Of a stretch of 64,000 nucleotides of DNA, positions 1 through 12,147 are shown piece after piece (position 1 is the first letter of the stretch; each line of letters begins with the position of its first letter). The position numbers and the translations under genes are program-made. This DNA is from Rotaria sordida. Taxonomy: Eukaryota; Rotifera; Eurotatoria; Philodinida; Philodinidae. The stretch spans positions 76,000 through 139,999 of the forward strand of contig CAJNOL010000268.1 in assembly GCA_905250125.1 (NCBI GenBank), read 5' to 3'. Below the pieces are notes generated by a model. It did not search any database. It was given only the letters and a program-made list of their open reading frames with translations, and was not told the DNA's origin.

Positions 1-283
1 TCGGCCAGAAGTGCTTGTTGATCTTCAGCAAGTGGTTGGTCTTCTAATCTGAGTGTTTCAGCTAAATGATAAGAAAAAATAATAATAATAATAAAATTTT
101 GTTCTAGTCATATGAATACATACGTTCTCGACGTGTAGGAATATTTGCACTTGTATTTACTTGTTGTTCAAAAGCTTGTCTTACTGCAGCTGTTTGACTT
201 AAAAGTTCATTATGTACACGTTCAGCATTATCAATAGTAGTTGTACGCCTATTAGGCATTGAAACAGTTTCATCTTGAATCAT
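1..283 (-). CDS. Two exons of an unrecognised protein, truncated at the left edge
   Basis: On the minus strand an exon at 124-283 follows a TTTCAG acceptor and ends at a GTATGT donor. A second exon at 1-61 continues in frame after a short intron (62-123) and runs off the window. The translated part is hydrophilic and rich in Glu, Gln, Arg and Thr (for example TIDNAERVHNELL and AVRQAFEQQ) and looks helical, with no signal peptide or membrane segment. The ATG at 283 abuts the acceptor, so it may be the true start after a 5'UTR intron or an internal Met. Its 5' end faces the 3' end of NUP93, 250 bp away, on the same strand. I do not recognise the family. Confidence 0.5.
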
Positions 284-534
284 CTGAAATGTTAAAAAAC
301 AATATATACATATATATATATATATATATTGTTTTTCTAATAACTTTTTGTATCAAATATTAAACTGAAGATAAAAGACGACTAATACTATAATCCCTGA
401 GGACTTTATTATTATTCAAATCTATCATTAAAACTTAATTTCTTCTTGTTTTTTTTTCAATCTAAAATAAATGTATATCATAATTTCTTTTTATCTAATA
501 ACAAAAAAAAGGTTTATTTTCTTTCTTTTTTTTT

Positions 535-3500
535 CTAACAAGCATTTTTAATTCGACTAAAACATTCCATAAGTTGTACATGTACATGATTATGAAGTTT
601 TATTGGTAATAAACCAAGATAACGAAAAAGAACGTCAGCTTGTCGTTTTAATTCATCTAATAGACCTTGTTTATTTGTACTAAGTATATTTGATGTTCGT
701 TGATCAAATGAACTAGTTGAAGAAAGTAATAAATGTTGATTTGATATATTTAATGTTGATTTATATTCTACACTTGCTAATATTGCCATTAATGTTAATG
801 TCATAAGTATTATATCTGGATAAGAATCAATTATTTCTGATGAATAATAATTTATTGATTCAAGACATTGATCTATTTGTGTATGTGCAAATGGTAATAA
901 TGATAATTTTTGTATAATTTCATATGCACGTTCAAATTGTTGAGATTTAAAAAATTCTATGTAAGTATAAATATCAAGTAGAATATATAAAGTATTTGTT
1001 AAACGATCAATTTCATTTTGTATTAATGAAAGACGAGAAGCAAATGTACGTGCACTAGTTAAAACATTAGATGCAGCAGATGTATTTGAAGATATTAATG
1101 TACGAATAGCTTCTGATAAAAGACGATTATATATTGAACATGCTTGTCGTGATTTCTAAACAAAAAATCAATAAAATATAACATACAGTCTATTTGTTAG
1201 ATATTCTTTGCAATCAGTTTAATAAGAAATTTTTCAATAAATATCTTATAGTTAAACGGCATTTATGAATACTATTATAAAGATTTCGAATTGAAATGAG
1301 CTGATATTGATATGTTTTCGATATAGAGCAAACAATATTGAATTAGTGGTTGTTTCAAACACAAACTAATTGAAGGTAAGTGTAATACTGTTTAAAAAAA
1401 GCTGTTAGAGCAATTCTTGAGAGATCAAAAATGTGTAATACGATGTAGCTACCAACAGGGAGATTGTTTCATTCTATCTATTTTCGGATACATTTCTTCA
1501 TCCTTCTCTTACTCAATCTTCCAGAAATGTAATAAGATACTAATTCAAATTTTACAACGATACATTATTAATATATGGTTTGCAATCGTATATCAACAAC
1601 GTCTGTTTGTCGTATAGACGTTACAAACAATTTTTCTCGTTAATGAGAGTTAAGATCAGATAGATTTATAAAGAATAATAGTTAAAGATATTTAGCGTTA
1701 TAGACTGAAAAACAACATTTGATCTTGCTCGAAACTCAAACATTTCTTTTTGAATGAATTTATGAAAAAGATAAGATCCAATAATGCGATACGTAACAAA
1801 TTCAGATTCACATCCGTAAAATCCAACGAGACAGTAATTTATTGGTTTATATCTATCTCCCTTCAAGGGTGCTTCTAGTGGAAAAAGAATAGAGGGCAAC
1901 TTCATCTTGAAAAATTTTCGTTTTCTGCCAGCAAAGTTCTAGCGTTTTATTGGTTTTTTTTGCTCACCAATTCTCGAAAAAAAAAACGCTTGATCTTCCT
2001 CTCTCAAAATCATGTCAACTTTAGCAAAAATCTTCATGCCAATCCTGTCGACCTCTAACATTCTTGATCTCTCTTTCTTTAATTCTAAGTCGATACATTT
2101 ATCTCAAACATGTCGACTTCAATAAACAAATCGTTGAAATAATTATATTCATCTTATAAGTAGCATCAATCGTTTTTGATCTTGCCGAAACGAAGACCCC
2201 ATCTTTTCCATATCTACCTACAAGTCATTTCTTTAATCTATGTTCACTTCTATAGATATTTGATAATTTACATTGTATACAAGAACAACACTTCTACAGT
2301 TTGAGTATCGATTTCCTAATGAGTATCTGATTTTACCTTAGCACGATCGTAAAGTACAGCTGCTAATTCTAAATGACCATGTTTTTCAAGATAAAGTGCA
2401 ACATTAGCCGTAACAACATTTGTATCAATATCAAGATGATCAAGAATACGAGCCTAAAGATAAAAAAATCAAACAAATATTTTCAAAAATATAAAATTAT
2501 ACTTCAGTAAATATTCCTTGTCTATTAATACCAAATAATCTTTCAAGTAAATTATCAATATCATTATCATTTAATTTAATTAATAAAATTGCTAATGATT
2601 CAATAAAGCAATTTTCACCATCTTTTTGTTTTATTTGTTTAAGTAAATAAAAATAATTAATTATTTGCCATAATTCACTATCATAACGACATTTTTCTGT
2701 ATATGTTGTTAATAAACGTTGATAATTTATTGATTTTAATGGATCTTCAGTTGTTAATGTTGTTATTACTATATGTCACAAAAAAAAAAACAATAAAATG
2801 AAAGATTTTTGTTTTTAATATGTAATATAAAACTTACACATAGGACTATCTGATTTTAAAGCTATAGAAAGTAATCGACATTCATGTAAATATATTCCTA
2901 TATGAACAGCATGACAACGAAATTGTTCTATTTGATTTAATAAATCAATAGCTGTTTCAAATTGACCAGTTAATAATAAACATATGGCATATTGAACTGG
3001 TTTTTCATTAAATAAACTTCGATTTTCATCTGTTAAAAAAAAAATTTTCTTTGTCAATGAATAATAATCAAAAAAAAAATTAATGTGTTCTTACTTCCTT
3101 CATTATATACAAGTTTTTGTAATTTATTAAGTGTCATTAAATCTTGATTTGGAAATACAATTTGAGATAAACGAAGCCATAGTAGATCATCAATAGAATT
3201 TATTATTAATTCATGCATATTATTAACATCATATGCAGAAAGTATTGATAATACTATACTAAAATAGTAAGAAAATATCATATATATATATATATTAATC
3301 ATAGATTTTGATTTCGAATATATCTATTAGTATAATCATGAATAAAATATATCAAATTAGCATTGGCTATTTGTGTTTCAGAAAGTTTCTGTTCTATATG
3401 AATATCAAACTTAGAAAATGAACGATTTCGACACAAGATAAACATAATAATTCGTTTTACTATGAAAAGTAATTGTTCACACATTTAAATCTTATAAATT

Positions 3501-6500
3501 TAACGAATGAGTTAGAGACCGAACTGTACTAGTTTATCTACATCTCATTTAAGTGAATCCTCCAGTCAATTTTTCTAATTACTCTTTAGGACATTCTTTG
3601 TTTATTCATATTTACAAAACAAAATAGAGAAATATATCTACTGGAAATCCATAAGGTAACATCAAACGTCTATTTTATTGTATTACAAAATAGTACGGAT
3701 TATGGAAGTCCTTCAACTGCTTAATCGCTTCTCAGTCGAGACAATGTGCATTATACAGATTCATACGAGCTATGAACACTATGCAGAGAGCTTGTTGTTA
3801 CGAAGATACTGCACTTTAACAAGGTTTTTTAAATAAATGTCGTGATCCACTTCAATAGAATCTATCGGATTTTACGCAGACTCAAACCCAGAAATACTTG
3901 GACCCGATGGGCTCTACTTTTCAGAAAGATCCGAAAACCTAATTTTCGAATTTCGATTTGAAATTTTCCATAGAGATAAGTCTTAATGATAATAGTCTAT
4001 TGTGAATGTTTCAAGGCTTGTTGCTATTCCAAGATACAACTCTGGTAATAGCATCTTGCAAAATAAACTATTCTTGTTAAGATTTGTCTCTATAGAAAGT
4101 TTCAAGTCAAAATTCGAAAATCAGTTTTTCTTATATTCGTGAAAGAGACGAGAGCATTTTTAAAAAATCCCGTAAAAGTACACTATCACCGTAAAAATAA
4201 ACCTAGTACATGAACTTATTTTTCTTGTAATAATTCGATTCTAAGAATAAAATCATAATAGAAACAAAAAAAAATTTACCTTTTAAATGGATTTGTCAAA
4301 TGTTCTCGATCATAAACATCTTGAATTTTCAAACGTATTGTTGGATCAATTGACTGATTATTATTTTTTATATAATTATTTAACCATTCAGTAGCACTTG
4401 TTAAACTTAACAAACAAACAAACAAACAAATAATATTTATTTTATTGATATTAACTTACTGGCATCGTTTAGCAGCATTTAATGCTGATTGTAAATCACC
4501 TGCACGTAAACAATAAAAAATTATTGACCAAATTGGCAAATCATCAATATTTCCATCCTATTACAATAAATAAATATTTAAGATAACAAAAAAAAAAAAA
4601 TAAAACAAATAATAATAAATTTACATCATCAATAATATGAACAATATTTGGATGTTTCTGTCGAATATAACGTATTATTAATTTATATATTGAACCTGGC
4701 TTATGTATATCATCATCTGGCACAAGATTTATAAACATTTTTGATAATTGAATACGAAATCTATGAAAGCAAAAAACAACAATCGAAAATAATAAAAATA
4801 AATCGAAATATTACGAATATTCTAAATAATTTCGAGCAGATAATACAATAGCTTGTTGAGATGGTAATGATGTTCGATTAATTAAATAATCTGATGGAAG
4901 TTGACTCATATAACGAACAATATTCCATAAATCCATTGTTGCCTAAATATAAGATTATTTCATTTTCACAAAAAATGATTGAAATCTCTTATTTTTACCT
5001 GTGGTTGATTTGATGATTCAACAACAGTTATAAATTCATCAATTAAATTTTGACGTCCTATTTTACCAACATTATAAAGTGCAATCTATGTTGAAAAAAA
5101 ACAGTAAATTTAATAATAAAAGAAAACTAAGTTTTGTATATTGTAGAGCAATATTGATTGTGTATCAAAGTAATATTTTCCCAAAACTTTTCTGTCTTGA
5201 AGCCGATTTCTATATGTTATTTTCATATATCAATCAGTCTTAGTGTATAAATATTTTTCAAAAAAAATGTCGCTCTACACTTTGTTAATAAAACTAAACT
5301 TTCTCTCGAATGGAGAGAGATTATTCTACTCTATGAGCTGAAAAAAGGATAAAATTTTTGTATTAATAAAGTGTATGAAACAAACCTCTTTTACTTCTCA
5401 AATTATTTCCTCCCCTCCTATTTCTTTTTGATATCCAACCAACTGTATTCAAATGAAATTTCTCCTAGCGAAATATCGTTGATTTTAATGTTGCTCTACA
5501 CAAAAATTAGAAGTGTCTTCACGCCTACTATCGATAGTCTTTCATTCATAAAACTTTGTCTAAAGCTGAAACCTAAGACATATTCTGAAAGCTCTACAAC
5601 TCTAGCTGAAAACATAATTTTTAAAAAATCGTCATTGAATAAAAAGAATATTGATCGATTTCCGACAGAACACGTTAGAAGCTAGATGCTTGCCGTATTG
5701 TTATGATTTCTCGGAAACTTAACTTTTTTAGAATTGAATGATCATCTCTAGACCAATAAAAAAAAAAAAGAATTATCAAAATCGATTGATTAAAATTCGA
5801 CTCATAGGCATTTTTCTTTTCAGGACACAAGGCTACTGTGATCATGCTCTTCACTCATATAAATAAAGATTCCAACATTTGATTGCAAATCGTAATAATG
5901 AAAAAAAAAACAAAAATTTGCTGTCCAAACAAATTCTTAGAGTTTTTCAAAGATTATTTCACTAATTTCTAAGCCCATAGTCGAAACTAGGAATTTCCGA
6001 ATTTATTTCTGTTGTCTTCATAACTTTAGGAATCTTTCGGAAAACTAGACTACTTTTGAACTTTCTTGCTGATATGGTTTTTTTCTTTAGAAACAGTTTT
6101 TGAAATGATGGACACATAAGAACCATCCTCAGTTTACTTAATGTAGAACTTCATGAAGAAAAAAATAAAAGTAATCTAGACATGGAAGAATACGTCATAT
6201 AAATTTTCCCATGGTAAAACATTTCTAACTGAAAACAATGTCAATTGATTATCTATTCTAGCATTTTCCTCGAGTAAAAACTTCAGTTCGAAATGAGCAT
6301 GAAAATCATATAGTTATATTACACTTTCTGTTCATTGTTTTCTTAATATCTTGAGAAAGGAAAAGAGCAACAAGAGTTTTTTATTGGTTCTGACAGCTTG
6401 TAGGGAAAGCTACAAAACCAGATATATTTCAATTTTTTTTACAAGTAACTTTTGCTACATAAGATGATTTGAATTTTGTTTAGACAAGTCTGCAACATAT

Positions 6501-7758
6501 CTTGATTGTAAAAAGTAAGCTTGGGATCAAAGAGAATGACATATTCACTACTCATTTCCAAAAAAAAAACAAGGTACGTGGAAATCTTTTTGATAGAAAT
6601 CTCCAGTTTTCACCTTTAGAAAGAGGAGATGAGCATCGAATCATATATTACAAGTTTTTTTTTTTAAGGTTTTCAATCGACCTTTTTGAAAACCAACGTA
6701 TCCTATAGGATGATTATAGTAAATTTTCAATAATCAGGAGTGCATTCGAACCTCTAATAGAAGATCTACAAAATTATGCAAGACTCATATTTAATTATTC
6801 TAGTTAAAATTCTCGACCGATTTTTTAAGTAATTCCTGTAAAACCACCTGCCCTTTTCTTTCGAAATATACATTAGCATTACAGAAGCTTATTTATGAAT
6901 AAAAATAAAAACCCATTAAGTCAATTGATGTAGATCAATTCGAACATTCTTACTTACCACTTTGGCATATGCAGCTTCAATATTTGATAAACCTCTTGAT
7001 AATGTTCTCGGTGTTTCAAAACGTTTAATCTAATAATTGAAAATATAAGTTTTTTTTTTGTTTTAATTTTTTAAATTCTTACCTGCATTGCATTTGCTTC
7101 ATCAAGATAACTTTGATCATGTTTTGATACAGTTGATAAAATCATTTGTCGTTGTTTTTGCCAATTATTATCTAATACATAATTACTATGACGAGTTATT
7201 TCATCGTATGTCTATAAAAAAAAAAAAAAAAGTTGAGAATTTGTTTTGTTTTTTTTCTTTCTCATTTTGTACTTTATCTTCAATCATTCTTAACATCGAT
7301 AAAAGTGTTTTTTCTCGTTCATGTTTAAGATAATCATTAAGATTATTTGTTAATTTTCCATCTAATTGTTGTTCAATTGTATCATCTTTTAAATCTTTAG
7401 GTTTAATTATTGTTGTTGTTTGTAATGTTTTATCAATTTTCTCAAATTGATCTTGTATATGTTGAACATTAATACCAGTTGAAGAATTTAAAAAAGCTAA
7501 TGTACTTAATTGATCAATATTATTTAATAATTCACGTTTTGTTTTTAATGATGAACGCTGTCCTTCATCAATAAGTTGTGTTAAATTTCGATGTAATGAA
7601 AGATTATTTGTTGTTGGTGTTGATGATGATTGAGTTGGAATTTGTGTTGAATTTATTATTGTACTTTGATTTAATGGTGTTTGATAAGTTGTATTAGATA
7701 AATTAGTTGTTGATGATGAACTTCCAAGTCCTAAAAGCCAATTAAATGGACCTGACAT
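535..7758 (-). CDS. NUP93: Nucleoporin NUP93 (NIC96 family), complete, 13 exons
   Basis: NUP93 is a scaffold subunit of the inner ring of the nuclear pore complex. Exons (minus): 7273-7758, 7083-7211, 6958-7029, 4999-5085, 4815-4942, 4625-4760, 4460-4557, 4280-4405, 3095-3258, 2838-3029, 2503-2768, 2337-2453, 535-1155. They sum to 2622 nt (873 residues; vertebrate NUP93 is about 820). Diagnostic stretches are IEAAYAKV, LWNIVRYM, YCLRAGDL, INSIDDLLWLRLSQI, LLTGQFETAI followed by FRCHAVHIG, and the C-terminal ELKRQADVLFRYLGLLP, all at positions matching the vertebrate protein as I remember it. The N-terminal ~110 residues are Ser/Thr/Asn-rich and low complexity before a coiled coil. Intron sizes are bimodal: most are about 60-80 bp, but introns 3 (1.87 kb), 8 (1.0 kb) and 12 (1.18 kb) are long. 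The gene is divergent from the next gene, with 290 bp between the two ATGs. Confidence 0.95.
3795..4195. repeat. Imperfect inverted-repeat element in NUP93 intron 8
   Basis: The arms at about 3795-4000 and 4050-4195 pair imperfectly: CATAGAGATAAGTCTTAATG in the left arm matches the reverse complement of a right-arm block reading CTTGTTAAGATTTGTCTCTA. The left arm also carries an inserted block ending CCGATGGGCTCTA (to 3916) with no counterpart in the right arm. It resembles the element at 62395-62795. No coding capacity is seen, so it is MITE/foldback-like. Confidence 0.7.
5275..5374. repeat. Short stem-loop in NUP93 intron 3
   Basis: TACACTTTGTTAAT near 5277 is matched, one mismatch apart, by the inverse ATTAATAAAGTGTA near 5361-5374. 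The loop contains a second small hairpin (CTCTC...GAGAGAG). The rest of this 1.87 kb intron (5086-6957) holds no recognisable coding sequence. Confidence 0.4.
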
Positions 7759-8048
7759 TATCTAAGAAAATGAAATTTTAGTAGATTTCGTTTTCTTTTT
7801 ATTACTATGAATAAACAGTTAAGAAATGACAAAGAATAAAAAGATATCCAATCATGTTTGACATTGTTTCCTCTCTTATAATTTTTAAGTCCATCGTATA
7901 TTTTATGGAAGCATATAAGAGAGAGAGAAAAAAAAGACGTGATTGTGTAATAGTTATTTGACGTTTGTACAAATACAAATGTCGTATGAAGATTAACATG
8001 CGACATTTTTTTATGTAGAAATATTTCATTGCAGAATTAAAACAAAAA

Positions 8049-11000
8049 ATGTATGCCTCAAATGAAGATGAAGATTGGGTTTATTTGCATGAAACACCAT
8101 CAATAAATCTAGTAGGATAGGGTTTTCTTTTTGTGTTAATATCTGTATGGAAAATATATTTTAAAAGGTTCTTCGACAAACTGTAAATTTCAGTGATAAC
8201 GAATATTCTAATTCATCATTATTATCAAGTTCCAGCACCAGCAGCTGTTCATCAAAATTAGATCGAAGTGTTTCATTATCTTCTATTTCTTCAACGGAGT
8301 GAGTGAAAGTTCCAAAAAATTAGTTAAAAGTTTTTCGACACAGTACCACAATTTTTCGTTCTTTCTAAATACTCATTTTGTGAAAAATCGACAATCGCTT
8401 TACGTTAAAAAAATATTTGGATAAAAGCTACAGTTTAGTTCACTATTACATTTTGTAGAGAGATCTTCGCTCTACAAAACAAGTGACTCTAACAAATTTT
8501 CGCATGTTCGAAAAGGAACTTATAGAGTTAACAAAAATCTGTTGGCTCACCATTAAAAATAATTTTTCAAGTCTTTCAAGAATTTCTTCAGTACTGTCGA
8601 GCAAAATTTATCGGCTCATATTCGAAAAGTGCATCATAATTCATAGCTTTTGACTCGTCGGAAATACATCAAAAGTAAAAAATCAAATAACTTTACTTTT
8701 TCACATCTCTAAATCATCATACATTCCATATTGTACGTTGATCTCGCTACTGTCAGTCAAAGAATCGCGTTTTTCTTAAATCAATTTTTTGATGAAAACA
8801 AAGTGCAGAAATGCTCTAGTATGTTCGATCGAACTGAAACTTTTTTCACATATACTATAGGTTATTTAGGATGGCTATCCTTTTTTTTGTTTTTGTTTTC
8901 ATAAATACTGTTCTACTGATTTCAAGTAGCTCTTACAAAAAAAAAGTTCTGTTCAAGAAGACATGAGTCTTTTAAGGTACTTTCGATATTTTAGGGTTTT
9001 GATTTAAAGGACAAAAAAATAAAAAGTTACCTACCTCAAACAGTATTGAAAATTGAAACCTTATGAGTCCGGTATCTCATCGAAGATATAACAACTTTTA
9101 CACTACTCGTCAAAAATCCATCAAATTTTTGTGATGAACCATTCTCTACAAATTTCGGATAGGAAGTAATGCACTTAAGTATCAAACTATCGTCAGTATA
9201 ACGCATATGAGATGATTATCCAATGTCGTTCTTATCAATGATTAGTTCCATTTCAATTTCATTTGAAGATTTCATTTTCCATTGATTAATCTATATTAAA
9301 ATAAATAACGATAAGAAGCGAATTCTTATATTTAGACTTGAACATGCAAAAAATGACGATATAATAATAAATAATAGTATGTTTCACTCATCTATAAATA
9401 ACTATCATCATCCAAAACAAGAAATTCATTTATTAGAAGCAACAAATGATGAAGATATATTATTATATTATGATCATAATAATACACCAACTACAAATAT
9501 TAATAACCATTTATTATCAACCAGAGAAGAAAATGAAATTTTACCATCTGAAGTAATTATTTCGAATGATAATGAGAATTCAACTATTGAAATAAATACT
9601 AATACACCTGAAGTAATGAATGAGAATGATATACTCAATACTGGATTTGAATTAAAGTATTTCAAAAAAAAATAAATCAATAAAAAAAAAATTTATTTCT
9701 ATTTTAGTCAAACAATATCATTAACAAATAGTAATGAATCACTTTCATTACCAAATAATCTTCGGTAGGTTTTGTTGTTCATATTAGATGATTAAAATAA
9801 ACAAAAAACTATATGTATTTTCTTCTAAAAGTTCTCGTATTGATTTAAATGTTCAACAAACAGATAAGTCTAAAACAATACAATCAAGTTCAATTTTACA
9901 AGAGCTTAAGCCACAAAAATACTTTGAACAGTATAAAAATAAAAATAATATATCGATTTCTTGTATATACATAATTGTATTCTTGGCTTTCTCATTTATT
10001 CTTGGACATATTGTTACACGATGGGGTACGAATATGTTTTGTTTTATTTGAATTATTAATTCTTCTTTTTGTTTTCGTTTAAATAGACCAATCAATGATA
10101 ACTAAAGTTGCGGAAGAACTTATTAAAACAAATCAACGTTTATATCATATAAAAGATATCCCTATGGGAAATAATATTGAAGAAAAATTCACAAAACAGG
10201 TAAAATCATTGAAAATTATTTTATTGATTTTTGTTTTTGTTTTCCTTTTAGTTAGAAGAAAAACTTCAAAATATGATCCATCAACAATCAGTATGGCATG
10301 ATCATGAAAAAAATACTTTTAGTTTACAAATATATGAACTTCAAGAAATATTAAAAATGACACGACAAAATTTAACAAATACAATTTATCAAGTAAAAGA
10401 TTTATTTCATTGATGAATTTCATTTTTTTCTGTATTATTTATTTCAATAGTTAACTCAAGAGAATGAACGATTACAAGGAAAAATCAAATCATTAGAACA
10501 TCGTTTACAAGTAACTGAAGAACAGTATTCCCAAAAAACAAAAATATGTATAGAAGGTGTTAATGTGAGTCAGATAAAATACTTTCATCTTTTCATAAAT
10601 CAAATATCACATTTTTTTTCATTCAGTGTACAGAATCAACATTCAACGAATTAGCTGCTACTATATTCAAGCAAACAGTTTCAATTACTACTGATATTTC
10701 AGTTAATTTATCAGATCTTTTCAAATATTTAAGTGGATCAGTTAGTAATATTGTTGATCATCGTCATAAATATATTGAAAAAAGTAAACGACAATTAACT
10801 AATTTTATTCGTTCATCAACTGTTAAAAAATTTCAAACATCATTACGTCGTAGTATTGCAAATCTTTCTTCATCATTTCGTAAAACTAAAGTAAATTATG
10901 TTACATGGCTTAAATCACGTATACAACGTCGAGAACAAAATCGAATAGAAAATAATAAAAAAGAAAAACAACAACGACAAATACATATAAAATATCCATG

Positions 11001-11148
11001 GCGTTGGACATTTCAACAAGGTTTTAATCGAGAGCGTGTACGCCATCAAACATCAAATAAAGAAAAAACTTGTTATTCGAAATTTAATTTTCCAATGAAT
11101 AAAATATATTCAATAAAAAATTGGATGATTAAATTACTTCGACCATAA
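8049..11148 (+). CDS. Single-pass membrane coiled-coil protein, CCPG1/PBXIP1-like
   Basis: Exons: 8049-8111, 8168-8298, 9336-9656, 9708-9764, 9832-10025, 10087-10199, 10252-10392, 10451-10564, 10627-11148 (1656 nt, 551 residues). Residues 1-190 are acidic and Ser/Asn-rich. One hydrophobic helix at about 232-252 is followed by a long Gln/Glu/Lys coiled coil (about 260-350) and a basic C-terminal region with many Arg/Lys. No signal peptide is visible, suggesting a type II membrane protein with a cytosolic N-terminus. Near the N-terminus EDEDWVYLHE contains a W-x-x-L core flanked by acids, the form of an LC3-interacting region. Vertebrate CCPG1, an ER-phagy receptor, has the same layout: N-terminal LIR, central TM, luminal coiled coil. 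Primary similarity is weak to my eye, so the family call is tentative. Intron 2 (1.04 kb) is the only long one. Confidence 0.55.
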
Positions 11149-11529
11149 TCTCGAGAATATTTGTTTTCTCTCACATGTACTATTCTCAATTTTGTATTAT
11201 ATGAAAAAAAAACCAGAAAACGTGATCAATCTCTTTTTTTTTTGTAACTGTTTTTTTCATTGACTTTTATGTATATATTTTATTTGACATTTCCTTTTTT
11301 TTTTTATTTGCAAATCTGCGAATTTTGTATGATTATTCTACTAAAATGACATTTCTTTTAATAGTATAAAATGATATTATGAGTTCTAGATGTGAATCAT
11401 GATCGATATAATAAATTGGTCTGTATAGATTTATCAAATTAAACTGAAGTCTAATAATAAGATCGTTCGATTTTTGTCGTTGACGACTATATACGAGCAG
11501 TATTTTTATCATATTCGATGATTTAACGC
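11149..11529. other. Downstream region of the CCPG1-like gene
   Basis: This AT-rich stretch carries T-runs and no open frame of note. It is likely 3'UTR followed by intergenic DNA. I see nothing else in it. Confidence 0.4.
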
Positions 11530-11559
11530 TTGTATGTCAGGCGATATGTACAGAGTGGT

Positions 11560-11990
11560 CCATGAAGAGTACTACAATAAAAAAATGAAATATCTCCGCG
11601 TCGGTTCAATTAAATCAGCTGATTTTTTGGTTAGTGATAGAAGTTTATTCAAAATTTTTTTTCTCATACCGATAAGGTTAGCAAATACTACTATCAACTG
11701 TTTTGTCGGTATTATGAAAGCAATTTTAACTGTTATCAAGTAAGAAAAAATAGATGTGTAATATTTCATAGAGAATTTTCAGTTGTTATCTAAGAGAAGA
11801 AGGTGAAATCAAAACCAACTTTATGAATGATACTATATTAATATGAATAGAGAAAATTTTCAGAATTATTATCCATTTCAAAATATAATATGCTCGACTT
11901 TTGATAGGAACATCATAGAAATCTGCGGTTTTCATCATTAAGAACTTTAAATAAGCTTCTATCACCAACCAAAAAATCAATTCATTCGAA
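11560..11990. repeat. Inverted-repeat remnant sharing sequence with the 49.1 kb element
   Basis: GATTTTTTGGTTAGTGATAG at about 11620 is inverted at about 11943-11965 (CTATCACCAACCAAAAAATC). The inner part of the right arm, ATGCTCGACTTTTGATAGG followed by AACATCATAGAAATC (about 11890-11930), is nearly the same as the left arm of the element at 49098-49834. A 69-codon open frame at 11534-11743 lies across the left arm and has no recognisable product. Confidence 0.55.
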
Positions 11991-12147
11991 TGGACCGAAG
12001 TAGAGATTGTTCAATATTGTTTTCGTAGTGCTATTTATGTCTCACCCTATATATGATAGTCGTATTTTTCAATCCGGATAATTAATTATAATTATAAGAT
12101 TTCGGTGTTTGATTATTTCAATATTAACTGAGATTGTTCCATTATAG

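Noticed and set aside
3299..3484. Minus-strand open frame with IIMFILCRN, superficially similar to the NUP93 segment after KR
   Set aside because: The splice phase does not fit. The exon at 3095-3258 (SIVLSILSAYDV) joins correctly to the exon ending at 4280, so this frame lies inside intron 8.
5371..5685. 104-codon open frame in NUP93 intron 3
   Set aside because: No recognisable family, no splice signals that would incorporate it, and composition like the surrounding intron.
7201..7272. Extension of the first NUP93 exon (VQNEKEKKQNK...)
   Set aside because: It is read-through into intron 1. A GTACAA donor and TTTTATAG acceptor restore the conserved frame.
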